64,000 nt of DNA, taken from a virus. This document shows positions 45,606-54,062 of this stretch, piece after piece. Below the pieces are notes generated by a model. That model saw only the letters and a program-made list of their open reading frames with translations. It had not been told where the DNA came from and searched no databases. The stretch lies in the IMG/VR virus record IMGVR_UViG_3300037258_000147, positions 40,681 through 104,680 of that record, one strand, 5' to 3'. Made by a program: the position numbers and the translations under genes. Within the stretch, counting starts at the first letter, position 1, and each line of letters begins with the position of its first letter.

Positions 45606-45787
45606 ACCACTTTGAAGTCTATCTGAAATCTACCAGCACTCCGGTTCCGGTAGAAGCCGAAAACTACTTTTGTGAAAAAGACAGCCAGACAGTGTTCTAT
45701 ACCGGCGGTGACGAAGTAGCCCGATTTGGATCGGAAAATGTACGAAATATCGAGAGGCTAGTTCCTCTTGTCTACCCGAAAACTTAA
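45602..45787 (+). CDS. Hypothetical protein (61 aa)
   Basis: ATGA overlap. MNHFEVYLKSTSTPVPVEAENYFCEKDSQTVFYTGGDEVA RFGSENVRNIERL; beta-rich. Followed by GTCC palindrome 45797. Confidence 0.55.
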   Translation: MNHFEVYLKSTSTPVPVEAENYFCEKDSQTVFYTGGDEVARFGSENVRNIERLVPLVYPKT

Positions 45788-45796
45788 ATTTAATTT

Positions 45797-45811
45797 GTCC
45801 ATAAAATGGAC
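45797..45811. repeat. GTCC-N7-GGAC palindrome copy
   Basis: GTCCATAAAATGGAC, 11 nt before the gene at 45823. Confidence 0.85.
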
Positions 45812-45822
45812 GGGAGAATTGA

Positions 45823-46383
45823 ATGCCAATTTACTATGTAAAATCAGCCACTTATTCCGGCGACCAAGGTCCTCAGTCCCGGGTCATTGCAATCGAAGCG
45901 GATTATTACGTTACCTCAGAACACGGTGACTACGAATTTATCAAGCGTGGCGTAGGTTCTCAAGACAACCGAACCGTGGCCACAGTCCAAGGTCGAGATG
46001 TATTTGCGGTATTTGAAGAAGGCGCGCGTCGAAGCGAGTTTTTGGAAGACCTTGCTGTAGAAGACGTTGAAGACTCCGACGACGTTTGTCTAGATTGTAG
46101 ATTTTCAGAACTTCTAGAGTCCGAGGAGTTCTTTGATGCGGTTTGCAAAGCATATGACGTTATCCAACAAGCCGACGCAGAGTCCGAGGAGCTTCCTACT
46201 ATCCACAAGCGTAAGTATCGGGGCGACGAATATTGGGGCTTTCTAAACGACGACGGGAATTTTGTCCCTTTTTTCAGCAGGTTGGACGCCGAAGACGGGT
46301 GGAAAGTCCGTCCGGAGTTAAAGACCCGTTGGTCTACCCTTCCCATCCACGAAACCGAACTTGTTAAGGAGACCGTCCAGTGA
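45823..46383 (+). CDS. Hypothetical acidic protein (186 aa)
   Basis: GGAGAATTG SD. MPIYYVKSATYSGDQGPQSR..., strongly acidic centre (LAVEDVEDSDDVCLDC), beta ends. Coupled to SSB by GTGA overlap. Unknown; could be an SSB- or repair-linked partner. Confidence 0.55.
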   Translation: MPIYYVKSATYSGDQGPQSRVIAIEADYYVTSEHGDYEFIKRGVGSQDNRTVATVQGRDVFAVFEEGARRSEFLEDLAVEDVEDSDDVCLDCRFSELLESEEFFDAVCKAYDVIQQADAESEELPTIHKRKYRGDEYWGFLNDDGNFVPFFSRLDAEDGWKVRPELKTRWSTLPIHETELVKETVQ

Positions 46384-46823
46384 GCGGATATTGCAATGTG
46401 ACAGTAGTAGGGGGTCTGGGCAAGGACCCTGAGGTCCGGGCCACGCCCAACGGTAAAAAAGTAGCTAATTTTTCAGTAGCTGTGGACCAAGGATTTGGAG
46501 ACAATAAGAAAACCGAATGGGTTAACGTAGTAGTTTTTGACAAACTCGCTGAACTTGCTGAGAAGTATCTCAAAAAGGGTAAGCAAGTAGCCTTGTCCGG
46601 GACCCTCCGAACCACTTCCTGGGACGACAAGCAATCTGGACAGAAGCGGTACAAAACCGAGGTTGTGGCCAGGGACTTGACTTTTATGGACACTCGTTCC
46701 GGCTCGACTGAAAACCGGGCGTCAGCCGCGCCTCCAGCCCGCCAACAAACCGCTCCCCCGGTCAGGGGTGCCCAAGACCCGTTCGCGGATACAGAAATCT
46801 CGGATGACGATATACCCTTTTAG
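46380..46823 (+). CDS. ssb: Single-stranded DNA-binding protein
   Basis: GTG start. 147 residues: OB-fold GYCNVTVVGGLGKDPEVR... KKTEWVNVVVFDKLAELAEKYLKKGK...GTLRTTSWDDKQSGQKRYKTEVVA, Pro/Gln linker, acidic tip SDDDIPF that recruits partner proteins. Covers ssDNA in replication and recombination. Confidence 0.92.
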   Translation: MSGYCNVTVVGGLGKDPEVRATPNGKKVANFSVAVDQGFGDNKKTEWVNVVVFDKLAELAEKYLKKGKQVALSGTLRTTSWDDKQSGQKRYKTEVVARDLTFMDTRSGSTENRASAAPPARQQTAPPVRGAQDPFADTEISDDDIPF

Positions 46824-46825
46824 CC

Positions 46826-47071
46826 ATGAAAATCCAAGTTATTGAAAAACATATTACCGACGGCAAGCGGGGGTCGTGTACGCACGATCCTGTTGCCTTG
46901 TCCCTATTAGATGCCGGATTCCAAAAACCCTGGGTCAGCCCCGGATACCTTGCCTGGAGGTTTGAAAACAAAGATTACTTTCAGGCTATACCAGAAAACG
47001 TGCTAGAATTTATGAAACAATTTGATAACGGGCAGTTGGTATACCCGTTCGATTTTGAGGTGGATGGATGA
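46826..47071 (+). CDS. CPIALAL paralogue family member 4 (81 aa)
   Basis: MKIQVIEKHITDGKRGSCTHDPVALSLLDAGFQKPWVSPGYLAWRF..., FDNGQLVYPFDFEVDG. Lacks the Cys-Pro of the other three (HDPVALSL) but keeps all the remaining pattern. Confidence 0.65.
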   Translation: MKIQVIEKHITDGKRGSCTHDPVALSLLDAGFQKPWVSPGYLAWRFENKDYFQAIPENVLEFMKQFDNGQLVYPFDFEVDG

Positions 47072-47334
47072 AACTTCTATGTAAAATATTCGGGTGCTGC
47101 CTGGAAGAAAACGGTCCTGCGTGCCGCCGATGCGGTGTTTGGCTATACGATTGGAGATTCGTTGACCGAGAAATGTCGTGGCTAGGTCCTTGGTATTCTA
47201 CTACTTGGTGGGTTTCTTGCAATCGAAATTGGATTTCTCACGCTTGCGGAAACACAGACTGCGGGAAGAGATTATTTTTCACTTCAAAAGCGTGTTGCTC
47301 AGATAAATGTTATGATAGTTGGATACCATTCTGA
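47068..47334 (+). CDS. Cys-rich small protein (88 aa)
   Basis: CKIFGCCLEENGPACRRCGVWLYDW, then CNRNWISHACGNTDCGKRLFFTSKACCSDKC: eight or more Cys in pairs, probably zinc. ATGA overlap. Confidence 0.55.
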   Translation: MKLLCKIFGCCLEENGPACRRCGVWLYDWRFVDREMSWLGPWYSTTWWVSCNRNWISHACGNTDCGKRLFFTSKACCSDKCYDSWIPF

Positions 47335-47397
47335 TTAGCCGATCCCAATAACCACAGCTGTGGCTGAAATTCAAGAAGAATTGGTTAAAAAATCCAC

Positions 47398-48426
47398 ATG
47401 GTAAAAGCTAACAAAAAGATACCCTCAAAACCAATATCCCTGAATGACGAGCAACAGGCCGTGGTGTCGGCCCGATCCGGGGTTTTCCAAGTCCAGGCAG
47501 GCCCGGGAAGTGGAAAGACTTTTGCTTGTACCCAGCGTATGGCCGGAATCCTGAAAGAAGGGGTTTCGCCAGACGATTTACTTTCTTTGTCCTTTACCTC
47601 AACCGGGGCGAAAAACCTAAAGACTAAAATCGAGGAAATTACCGGGGCCTTGTCCATTAATCGGACAGCCGGTACAATGACTTTTCACGGAATGGGGTTG
47701 AGATTTGCCCAAGAAGAAAGAGATGCGTTTAATTTTAAGGTTGCTGAATTCCCTCTTGCTACGGAGCCCGTGGCGTGCAAGCTGTCTGCCGAGGCCGCAA
47801 GACGATATGAAATTGATCCCCGCCTACTCCGGTCCCAGACAAGCCTATATAAGCGGAACCGGATTTCTCCTGCTGAGGCTGTCAAGAGAAGTGAGGCTTC
47901 ACTCAAACCCCAGGAACTGAAACTCGCTTTAGCCTATAAGAACTACGACGCCAAAATGAAGGAAAACGGGGTTTTGGATTTCGACTCTCTAATGTACGAA
48001 ATGGTGGAACTTCTAGAGAAACCAGATGTCCGGAAAAGATGGCAGTATAAATACGTAATTTGCGACGAGGCCCAAGACTGTTGTATTACGGACTGGCAGT
48101 TACTGAAGCTCATTACTGAGAAACACGGAAACTTAATGTGCGTAGGGGACCCCGGCCAGTCGGTTTTCGGATTTCGAGGAGCTTCCCCAGACTTGTTTTT
48201 GAATATGGAAAAAATGTTCCCCGCAGTTCGGAAATTGTTTTTGGCCGCGAACTACCGAAGCACCCCAGAGTTAGTGTCTTTCTTGAAAGAAATCGGACCA
48301 GTTCCTGAGTTGGCTGAAAAATTTCATACGTTAAACAGTTCAGGACCTGCGCCCGAAATAAAAGGTTTTGGAAACCAACAAGACGAAATAAACTGGATAG
48401 TTGGCAAGATCAAGGAGTCCATTTAA
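47398..48426 (+). CDS. UvrD-type helicase, N-terminal half
   Basis: 342 residues with motif I QAGPGSGKT (about 33-41), Ia, motif II VICDEAQD (about 219-226), III GDPGQSVFGFRGA, IV NYRSTPELV. Stops at TAA inside the GTCC palindrome at 48417-48431. Motifs V and VI are in the next gene, so helicase action needs both parts. An in-frame palindrome at 47652 codes LSINRTA. Confidence 0.88.
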   Translation: MVKANKKIPSKPISLNDEQQAVVSARSGVFQVQAGPGSGKTFACTQRMAGILKEGVSPDDLLSLSFTSTGAKNLKTKIEEITGALSINRTAGTMTFHGMGLRFAQEERDAFNFKVAEFPLATEPVACKLSAEAARRYEIDPRLLRSQTSLYKRNRISPAEAVKRSEASLKPQELKLALAYKNYDAKMKENGVLDFDSLMYEMVELLEKPDVRKRWQYKYVICDEAQDCCITDWQLLKLITEKHGNLMCVGDPGQSVFGFRGASPDLFLNMEKMFPAVRKLFLAANYRSTPELVSFLKEIGPVPELAEKFHTLNSSGPAPEIKGFGNQQDEINWIVGKIKESI

Positions 48427-48431
48427 TGGAC
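48417..48431. repeat. GTCC-N7-GGAC palindrome splitting the helicase
   Basis: GTCCATTTAATGGAC provides both the TAA stop and the overlapping ATG start between the two helicase halves. Confidence 0.9.
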
Positions 48432-49241
48432 AAGTCTGTCGCTATTTTAAACCGAACAAATCGGGGACTCCGGCCCTTTGAAGACGCTTTGTCCGAGGCT
48501 GGAGTGAAATACTACCTCGTAGGCCGAAGTGGTTTCTGGAGCCAGCCTGAGATTCGGGCAGTCGTTTCAATCCTGGGCTGTGTTTTGTACCCGGCAGACC
48601 ACTATCTCATGGGGGCTGTTTCCTCTCCGTTCTGGCCAACAAAATTTCTGCCAAAAACGAAAATTTTATCCAGACTAAAAGAAATTAGAGGAGAGCAACC
48701 TAAGGAATCTGCAATATCTCACTGGCAGATGCTTACCACAAGACCGGAATCGGTAGTAGAATCGAAAAACCTAGGGGCACTTCGAGAGTTTACTCAGTTC
48801 GTACACTCGCTCTCCCGATACCGGGATTTAAGAGCAGTAGACGGACTAAAGTCTGTTATGGCGACTCTAAAAGTCGGGGATTATTTTTCTGAAATAGAGG
48901 AAACCCCAGACTCAAGTCCTCTCGACAATCTCCAGGAACTCTTAAGGTTGTCCGAAAAATGGACAAATATCCGGGAGTTTATGGATTACACTAGGCGAGC
49001 TTCGGCGGCTAGTAAGGGTCGTAAAGGAGTGGCTTTAAGTACGATCCACGGATTCAAAGGCATGGAGTCTGATATTGTGTTCCTGGTAGGGTGTCAGGAA
49101 GGCCAAATGCCTCACTCTAAATCAACGGACTTACCTGAAGAAAGAAATCTGTTTTTCGTCGGGTGCTCTCGCCCGAAACAGGGACTTTACATTACTTACA
49201 CTGGGGTCCCTTCACAATTTTTGAAAAAGGAACCCTCATGA
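48426..49241 (+). CDS. UvrD-type helicase, C-terminal half
   Basis: 271 residues. YYLVGRSGFWSQPEIRAVVS, motif V GVALSTIHGFKGMESDIVFLVGCQEG, motif VI EERNLFFVGCSRPKQGLYI. Starts by TAATG overlap with the first half, so the two are made together. Carries another in-frame palindrome at 48950 (LSEKWTN). Confidence 0.88.
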   Translation: MDKSVAILNRTNRGLRPFEDALSEAGVKYYLVGRSGFWSQPEIRAVVSILGCVLYPADHYLMGAVSSPFWPTKFLPKTKILSRLKEIRGEQPKESAISHWQMLTTRPESVVESKNLGALREFTQFVHSLSRYRDLRAVDGLKSVMATLKVGDYFSEIEETPDSSPLDNLQELLRLSEKWTNIREFMDYTRRASAASKGRKGVALSTIHGFKGMESDIVFLVGCQEGQMPHSKSTDLPEERNLFFVGCSRPKQGLYITYTGVPSQFLKKEPS

Positions 49242-49666
49242 CCAAAAATCTCGCAGATACCACCCCCGAAATTCACAAACGTTGGTTTGCGGGCAAGAAA
49301 TTGATTGATGTCGTCGGCTTCGAGCCGTACATCCGCTATGTGTTCGAGGGCGGCGGATATTTCGAGCAATACCGGCGTCTCGGCGAATTAAACTGGGTCA
49401 AGGTTGAAAACGGACTGCCTCCTAATAGCCCCGTAGGTCCAGAAACCGATCTGGTTCTTGTCCACACGAATCGAGAGTATCTTCCCAATATCACTACTGC
49501 TTCGGGAGAATACACAGAAGATGGATTTCAGTGGACCTTAGATAATAAAAGGGTCCTTGAGCCAGTATGGGGAGGACGCGACCCCCTTAAAGTAACCGAG
49601 TGGGCCGCTATTAGCTTACCAATAAATCATGAAGGAAAGGTTTCCGAATGCACAAAAAACACATAA
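49238..49666 (+). CDS. Hypothetical protein (142 aa)
   Basis: ATGA overlap with the helicase. MTKNLADTTPEIHKRWFAGKKLIDVVGFEPYIRYVFEGGG YFEQYRRLGELNWVKVENGL..., alpha/beta. Unknown. Confidence 0.55.
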   Translation: MTKNLADTTPEIHKRWFAGKKLIDVVGFEPYIRYVFEGGGYFEQYRRLGELNWVKVENGLPPNSPVGPETDLVLVHTNREYLPNITTASGEYTEDGFQWTLDNKRVLEPVWGGRDPLKVTEWAAISLPINHEGKVSECTKNT

Positions 49667-49896
49667 CTTATGATCTGACTTGTGATCGATGCGAGCACCC
49701 TGTAGATCGTTTGAGTCAGTTGTATCTTAAGACTCCGCTGGTCGTTCGGGAGCACGGCTACGAAAATTCTCGGGATGAGACTATCTCTGAACTTTGTGAC
49801 GACTGCTGGGATACATTGATGGCGTTCTTGGGTAAAGAAACTAATTGGTGGAGAAAACTTTTCCATTTTCAAAAGAAGGAGATACCATGTCCCTGA
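49648..49896 (+). CDS. Zinc-binding small protein (82 aa)
   Basis: CDRCEHPVDR and ELCDDCWD make two CxxC pairs; similar small phage zinc proteins exist. Unknown. Confidence 0.55.
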   Translation: MHKKHITYDLTCDRCEHPVDRLSQLYLKTPLVVREHGYENSRDETISELCDDCWDTLMAFLGKETNWWRKLFHFQKKEIPCP

Positions 49897-50201
49897 TGTC
49901 TCGTTTATCTGAAATAATGCCCAAGAAATCAGAATCTCTGTTTGCTGGTAAACTACGTATTAAACAATATCCTATTCGACACTCTGCGGATGCCTTTCTA
50001 GGTTGGCTTGGGGACGACTTACCAAAAACCAGAGAAGAAGTACACGCGAGTCTTTGGGTATTTGGAGAAATGCTTTGCGGAGATATGGAAAAACAGGTCA
50101 ACCATTCCATGAAACTGGTTGAGGACGTTATATCCAAGCATGTAAACCCAATATATGTAATAAAGAAGGAGAAAAATGAAACCAGTATCACCAGTTATTA
50201 A
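49887..50201 (+). CDS. Hypothetical protein (104 aa)
   Basis: AGGAGATACC SD. MSLMSRLSEIMPKKSESLFAGKLRIKQYPIRHSADAFLGW...; helical. Unknown. Confidence 0.5.
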   Translation: MSLMSRLSEIMPKKSESLFAGKLRIKQYPIRHSADAFLGWLGDDLPKTREEVHASLWVFGEMLCGDMEKQVNHSMKLVEDVISKHVNPIYVIKKEKNETSITSY

Positions 50202-50433
50202 GGGTTTTGAGGAACATGAATTTCTCTTAGCCAAAGACCAAAAACAATACCTCCCAATCCCAACTTTGGTTGCCGAGGGAGATGAAAAGAGTTTCATAAG
50301 TCGCTGGGAATTTACTCCAGAGGAAAAGGAGTTGATAGCAGCGGGAGGAACTCTGCTCTACCACCAACTTACTTTTGGAAACGATTTTCAGCCGATTTGT
50401 TTTGAAATCGTCGGTCCTAAGGAGAAGTTATGA
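50176..50433 (+). CDS. Hypothetical protein (85 aa)
   Basis: Overlaps the previous gene by 26 nt. FEEHEFLLAKDQKQYLPIPTLVAEGDEKSFISRWEFTPEE...; beta strands. Resembles short phage proteins with SRWEFTPEE; unknown. Confidence 0.5.
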   Translation: MKPVSPVIKGFEEHEFLLAKDQKQYLPIPTLVAEGDEKSFISRWEFTPEEKELIAAGGTLLYHQLTFGNDFQPICFEIVGPKEKL

Positions 50434-50906
50434 CTTGGTGGAATAAAGTGGCATTAAAAGAACCAGAAATACTTGGGTACAGCAGGCTTGGGGAGATGAT
50501 TCCTTGCTCCAATCCCGAAAATGTTGTACTGATTCCCGTAGCCCCACCTCCCGATCTATCCACCAAACCCGAAGATAAAATCGGGTATTGTTTTGGATAT
50601 GTCTGTCCAAAAAAGCATGTCAACGAGACTTTTGACAGCATTACTATAGATGGATACAAGGAACGCAGAGCTTGTCAGACGTGCGGGGGTGTTGCGAAAC
50701 CGGCTGTGGTGAAGAGGATTAGCGAAGCTCGGTGGGTAAATCACGACCGATCCTCTTCTTATGGTCTCAAACCAGACCCCGATTGGAGGTGGAGGCATGA
50801 AGTTTTCGCAGGTAGGTTCTCCGACGCGAATTGGATGATTCAGTGGACCCGACGTGAATTCTTACATTATCTGGACTCTCCAAGGTCCGCTAGGAAGAAG
50901 AAATGA
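50430..50906 (+). CDS. Zinc-containing protein (158 aa)
   Basis: ATGA overlap. GYVCPKKHVNETFDSITIDGYKERRACQTCGGVAKPAVV: a zinc ribbon with KERRACQTCG and a downstream basic region. Unknown nucleic-acid role possible. Confidence 0.55.
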   Translation: MTWWNKVALKEPEILGYSRLGEMIPCSNPENVVLIPVAPPPDLSTKPEDKIGYCFGYVCPKKHVNETFDSITIDGYKERRACQTCGGVAKPAVVKRISEARWVNHDRSSSYGLKPDPDWRWRHEVFAGRFSDANWMIQWTRREFLHYLDSPRSARKKK

Positions 50907-51169
50907 AGCAAAAGCAAAAGACCGAAGTTCTTCAGGAAATCAAGCACCCAATTACCGGTAGGGAGCCTTTTCTAGCATTCAACCAGCCTAAATTGATTAT
51001 AAATATTCACGATTATTCCGGGCGGTCTCATAATTTCTTGGACGGATGGTGTGCCTCGTTTCACCCTTTCCGGAGAGGAGATACTCTAAAGTTCCAACTA
51101 TGCCGAGAATATCAGGTCGAACTAACTTGGTGGGAGCAATTGTTGGCTTGGTTTAGAGAGGTAAAATGA
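50903..51169 (+). CDS. Hypothetical protein (88 aa)
   Basis: ATGA overlap. IKHPITGREPFLAFNQPKLIINIHDYSGRSHNFLDGWCASFHP...; beta-rich, Trp/Phe-rich. Unknown. Confidence 0.5.
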   Translation: MKQKQKTEVLQEIKHPITGREPFLAFNQPKLIINIHDYSGRSHNFLDGWCASFHPFRRGDTLKFQLCREYQVELTWWEQLLAWFREVK

Positions 51170-51363
51170 ACGCTATCGGCGTCCCTTTGAGCTCTCCAAA
51201 CTGGTGGAAGAATTGTGTAGACCAAGACGGAAACCCTGTCCACATCCTTACCATGAAAGATTTGGAGGAGATGATTCCTAAAGAGATTATAGACAGGCTG
51301 GCTGCGGAACTCGGCAAAAGACTGAATGAGACGATAACTAAGATAGGGAGAAATATGCTATGA
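51166..51363 (+). CDS. Hypothetical protein (65 aa)
   Basis: ATGA overlap. MNAIGVPLSSPNWWKNCVDQDGNPVHILTMKDLEEMIPKE...; helical C-terminus. Overlaps the nuclease start. Confidence 0.5.
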   Translation: MNAIGVPLSSPNWWKNCVDQDGNPVHILTMKDLEEMIPKEIIDRLAAELGKRLNETITKIGRNML

Positions 51364-52523
51364 GTTTGTACACTAGTGCTTCGGGGAGGGCCGTCAATCA
51401 CGCTTCAAGTTCCAGTTTGGATACCTACAGGCTGTGCCGACGGAAATTCAAGCTGTCCCGCATCGATGGCTGGCGGCAGAAATCCAGGAAAGCTAGTCTA
51501 GAAATTGGCAAGTGCCTTGAGACCGCTTTACAGTATTATTACGAAAATGGCTGTAAGCCTGATGATTTTTCGGACGAGTGGAAACGCTTGTGGCTGAAAT
51601 TCGAGTCGATTGAACTCGTCTATACAGACCAGGAACAAGACTGGAAAACCGTTTACCAGTTAGGTACCGAGTGGGCGAAATTATTCCACGTAATCCGCGA
51701 TACTCTGCCCATCCGAAATCCTAAGTGGCAACTCCAGTTTTTGAAGGAACTGTGGCCGGGTGACTTGAATCTTGGCGGCATCAACTTCATGGGATATGTG
51801 GATATCCTTTCGATTTTAGCAGACGGGACTCGGTTAATTATCGATGTAAAAACTGCGAAGTCTAGTTTACCCATAACCTCGGGAATGATGGCCCTTGACG
51901 GGCAGCTTCGTAAATACGCTTGGCTTTCCGGAATCCGAGAAGTCGGGTTTTTGAACTTCGTTAAGTGCGACCCAAATTCTTTCCGTAAAGGAGTTGGGGT
52001 AACACTACTAGAAGATACTAGAGACTGGAAAGCCGGTCAGGTTCTGGTAGTCGCTAAATATTCGGCGGCAAAAGAAGATTCTGCGGAGTTATTTTACTTA
52101 GGTACCGAAGAAACCGTCCATAAAATGGACGAAGAACTTGACGCGATTTCTGGAAAAGGGGCTAAAGAAAAAACAGAGGCTGTTTTCTCCGGATATCTGG
52201 CAGACGGGAGACTTTGCGTAATAACAAGATCGGCGCTCACCAAAGTTAAAATCCAGTTTGTTCGTGGTACAATACCCGAAGAAGACCTGCCCGAAATTGG
52301 CCAGCAACTAGGTACAGATACCTATGCTATATTTCAGGCGCAGAAAACCGGATATCCGGCAGATGGGGGAGTAAGATTTCCAAACGCGATCTGTGGATGG
52401 TGTGAGATGCGTGGAATTTGCCTAAAGGACAACAGGCTGCGGGACGAACTTCTCGTCCAAATAGGCCCCAAAGTTGAAGAGGATGACTGGCTAAAGGAAC
52501 TGGAAACAGAGGAGACGGAATGA
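51360..52523 (+). CDS. PD-(D/E)XK exonuclease (RecB/Cas4-like)
   Basis: 387 residues. SSLDTYRLCRRKFKLSRIDGW start, GYVDILSILADGTRLIIDVKTAK core (D about 146, D about 161, K about 163) and C-terminal ICGWCEMRGIC cysteines that could hold an iron-sulphur cluster as in Cas4/AddB. Likely supplies ssDNA for the RecT-like protein. In-frame GTCC palindrome at 52116 codes VHKMD. Confidence 0.8.
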   Translation: MSLYTSASGRAVNHASSSSLDTYRLCRRKFKLSRIDGWRQKSRKASLEIGKCLETALQYYYENGCKPDDFSDEWKRLWLKFESIELVYTDQEQDWKTVYQLGTEWAKLFHVIRDTLPIRNPKWQLQFLKELWPGDLNLGGINFMGYVDILSILADGTRLIIDVKTAKSSLPITSGMMALDGQLRKYAWLSGIREVGFLNFVKCDPNSFRKGVGVTLLEDTRDWKAGQVLVVAKYSAAKEDSAELFYLGTEETVHKMDEELDAISGKGAKEKTEAVFSGYLADGRLCVITRSALTKVKIQFVRGTIPEEDLPEIGQQLGTDTYAIFQAQKTGYPADGGVRFPNAICGWCEMRGICLKDNRLRDELLVQIGPKVEEDDWLKELETEETE

Positions 52524-52726
52524 TCGACAAACCCTATGACGAATACTCGGGCAAGGTCATAAAAAACCTGCTGACTTGGCAACAGGTCGGTTACATAAAC
52601 AGAAAAGTTGTGTTCTCAGAATCCTGTGTTGGCAATTTGTCCGTCCGAGAGCTTCGTGGTTTGCTCGCCGACGCTTGGTTAGCCGGACTCGCGTACAGCT
52701 TGAATCTGATTGAAGGGGAGATGTGA
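52520..52726 (+). CDS. Hypothetical protein (68 aa)
   Basis: ATGA overlap. MIDKPYDEYSGKVIKNLLTWQQVGYINRKVVFSESCVGNL...; alpha/beta. Unknown. Confidence 0.5.
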   Translation: MIDKPYDEYSGKVIKNLLTWQQVGYINRKVVFSESCVGNLSVRELRGLLADAWLAGLAYSLNLIEGEM

Positions 52727-52968
52727 TGTTCACTCGGCTTAAAAGAGTTTGGAAGGTCCTGCGCGGGAAGGAATATGGCTATCCCCCGTCAGAAGTCATC
52801 TACGTGAAATCCGGAAAAGCAGAAAATCAGTTTGTCCAGCTTCTCGCTTGGCGGGATACAGTTCTCGCTCTGGATGCGCAGGGTAAGATTTGGGAACTTC
52901 GAGAGCAGGCAGGATATCCCTATGGATTTGTAAACCAACTTGTTCAGGAAAGTCCGAGGAGCTACTGA
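52726..52968 (+). CDS. Hypothetical protein (80 aa)
   Basis: Start ATG 52726 overlapping TGA. FTRLKRVWKVLRGKEYGYPP..., basic lead then beta-rich VLALDAQGKIWELREQ. Unknown. Confidence 0.5.
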   Translation: MFTRLKRVWKVLRGKEYGYPPSEVIYVKSGKAENQFVQLLAWRDTVLALDAQGKIWELREQAGYPYGFVNQLVQESPRSY

Positions 52969-53186
52969 TGAAAGAAGAATACAAAGCATCTTGGAATGAA
53001 GAAATTACTGACTGCTGTGAGGTTAGTCCTCAGTACGGAGGAGGATATCCGGAATATTACAAGAAGTGTCCACAATGTGGGGACGGCTCTCTATTTTGGC
53101 CCACAAAAACCCATTACGTCTATCATCCTAGCAGCTACGAGAAGAATTTGGAAGATAGGATCAAAAGTTTGGAGCAAGAGGCATGA
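52968..53186 (+). CDS. Zinc-containing protein (72 aa)
   Basis: TGATG overlap. CCEVSPQYGG...KKCPQCGDGSLF: a CxxC pair, plus C-terminal helix. Unknown. Confidence 0.5.
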   Translation: MKEEYKASWNEEITDCCEVSPQYGGGYPEYYKKCPQCGDGSLFWPTKTHYVYHPSSYEKNLEDRIKSLEQEA

Positions 53187-53437
53187 GTCTATCCAGACGT
53201 GGTTTCTTTGGTATGCTGGCTGGTCTGGCGGCTTGTCCATTATTCGGACTAAAAAGCCTATACGCTGGTCCTATTCCCGGGCATAATTACGTCTTCCACT
53301 ATAAGAATTTTATCTGCGACGACGTAGTCTCCCCCAAAAATAGTATTGACCCCAAAAATTACGATGACTACTGCCGAGTATTTACGTGGAAACATGAACC
53401 CGGAATTCTTTGGTGGTCTAAGGAGAGTCATGACTAA
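53183..53437 (+). CDS. Small protein with Tat-type signal (84 aa)
   Basis: MSLSRRGFFGMLAGLAACPLFG is a twin-arginine motif (SRRGFF) with a short hydrophobic core, then a 60-residue polar part. Export of a folded small protein by a phage would be unusual. An in-frame GTCC palindrome at 53235 codes CPLFG in the signal region. Confidence 0.5.
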   Translation: MSLSRRGFFGMLAGLAACPLFGLKSLYAGPIPGHNYVFHYKNFICDDVVSPKNSIDPKNYDDYCRVFTWKHEPGILWWSKESHD

Positions 53438-54062
53438 ACTCGTACTAATTTCTGACACCCACGGTAAGCACAGACAGTTTGATGTTCCAGACGGAGATAT
53501 TTTGATCCACGCCGGGGATATTATGACCTCTGGCTGGGACGTATCGGAAGTCATAGATTTCGATGTCTGGTTAGGGTCTCTACCCCATCCGTTTAAAATC
53601 GTAATCGCTGGTAACCACGACTGGATTTTCGAGAAGTATTACGCTACTAGACAGCATATCACCAACGCTTTGTACCTAGAAGATTCTGGCATCGAAATGA
53701 TGGGTCTGAAATTTTGGGGATCGCCAGTCCAGCCGGAATTCAATAATTGGGCCTTCAACCGAAAACGCGGCGAAGATATTCAGAAACACTGGGACAAAAT
53801 CCCGGACGACACGGACGTTTTAATCACCCACGGACCTCCTAGTGGGATTTTAGACTGGACCAAACCTGGACGGGAAAGTTTAGGCTGCCGAAATCTACGT
53901 AAAACTATAGATCAAATCAAACCAAAACTTCACGTGTTCGGGCATATTCATGGGGGTTACGGGGTGAGTAGAGTAGAAGATACCACTTTTGTAAACGCCT
54001 CTTTGCTAGACGAAGCCTATAGACCTGCTAATGAACCGGTTGTCGTGGAGTTGTCCGATTAA
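53430..54062 (+). CDS. Calcineurin-like metallophosphoesterase 1
   Basis: Start at ATG 53430. 210 residues with the full set LISDTHGKH, LIHAGDI, AGNHDW, LITHGPPSG and FGHIHGG. Family hydrolyses phosphodiesters, including nucleotide 2',3'-cyclic phosphates. With RNA ligase it could clean RNA ends. Its final TAATGG junction is a one-mismatch GTCC copy (54053). Confidence 0.85.
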   Translation: MTKLVLISDTHGKHRQFDVPDGDILIHAGDIMTSGWDVSEVIDFDVWLGSLPHPFKIVIAGNHDWIFEKYYATRQHITNALYLEDSGIEMMGLKFWGSPVQPEFNNWAFNRKRGEDIQKHWDKIPDDTDVLITHGPPSGILDWTKPGRESLGCRNLRKTIDQIKPKLHVFGHIHGGYGVSRVEDTTFVNASLLDEAYRPANEPVVVELSD

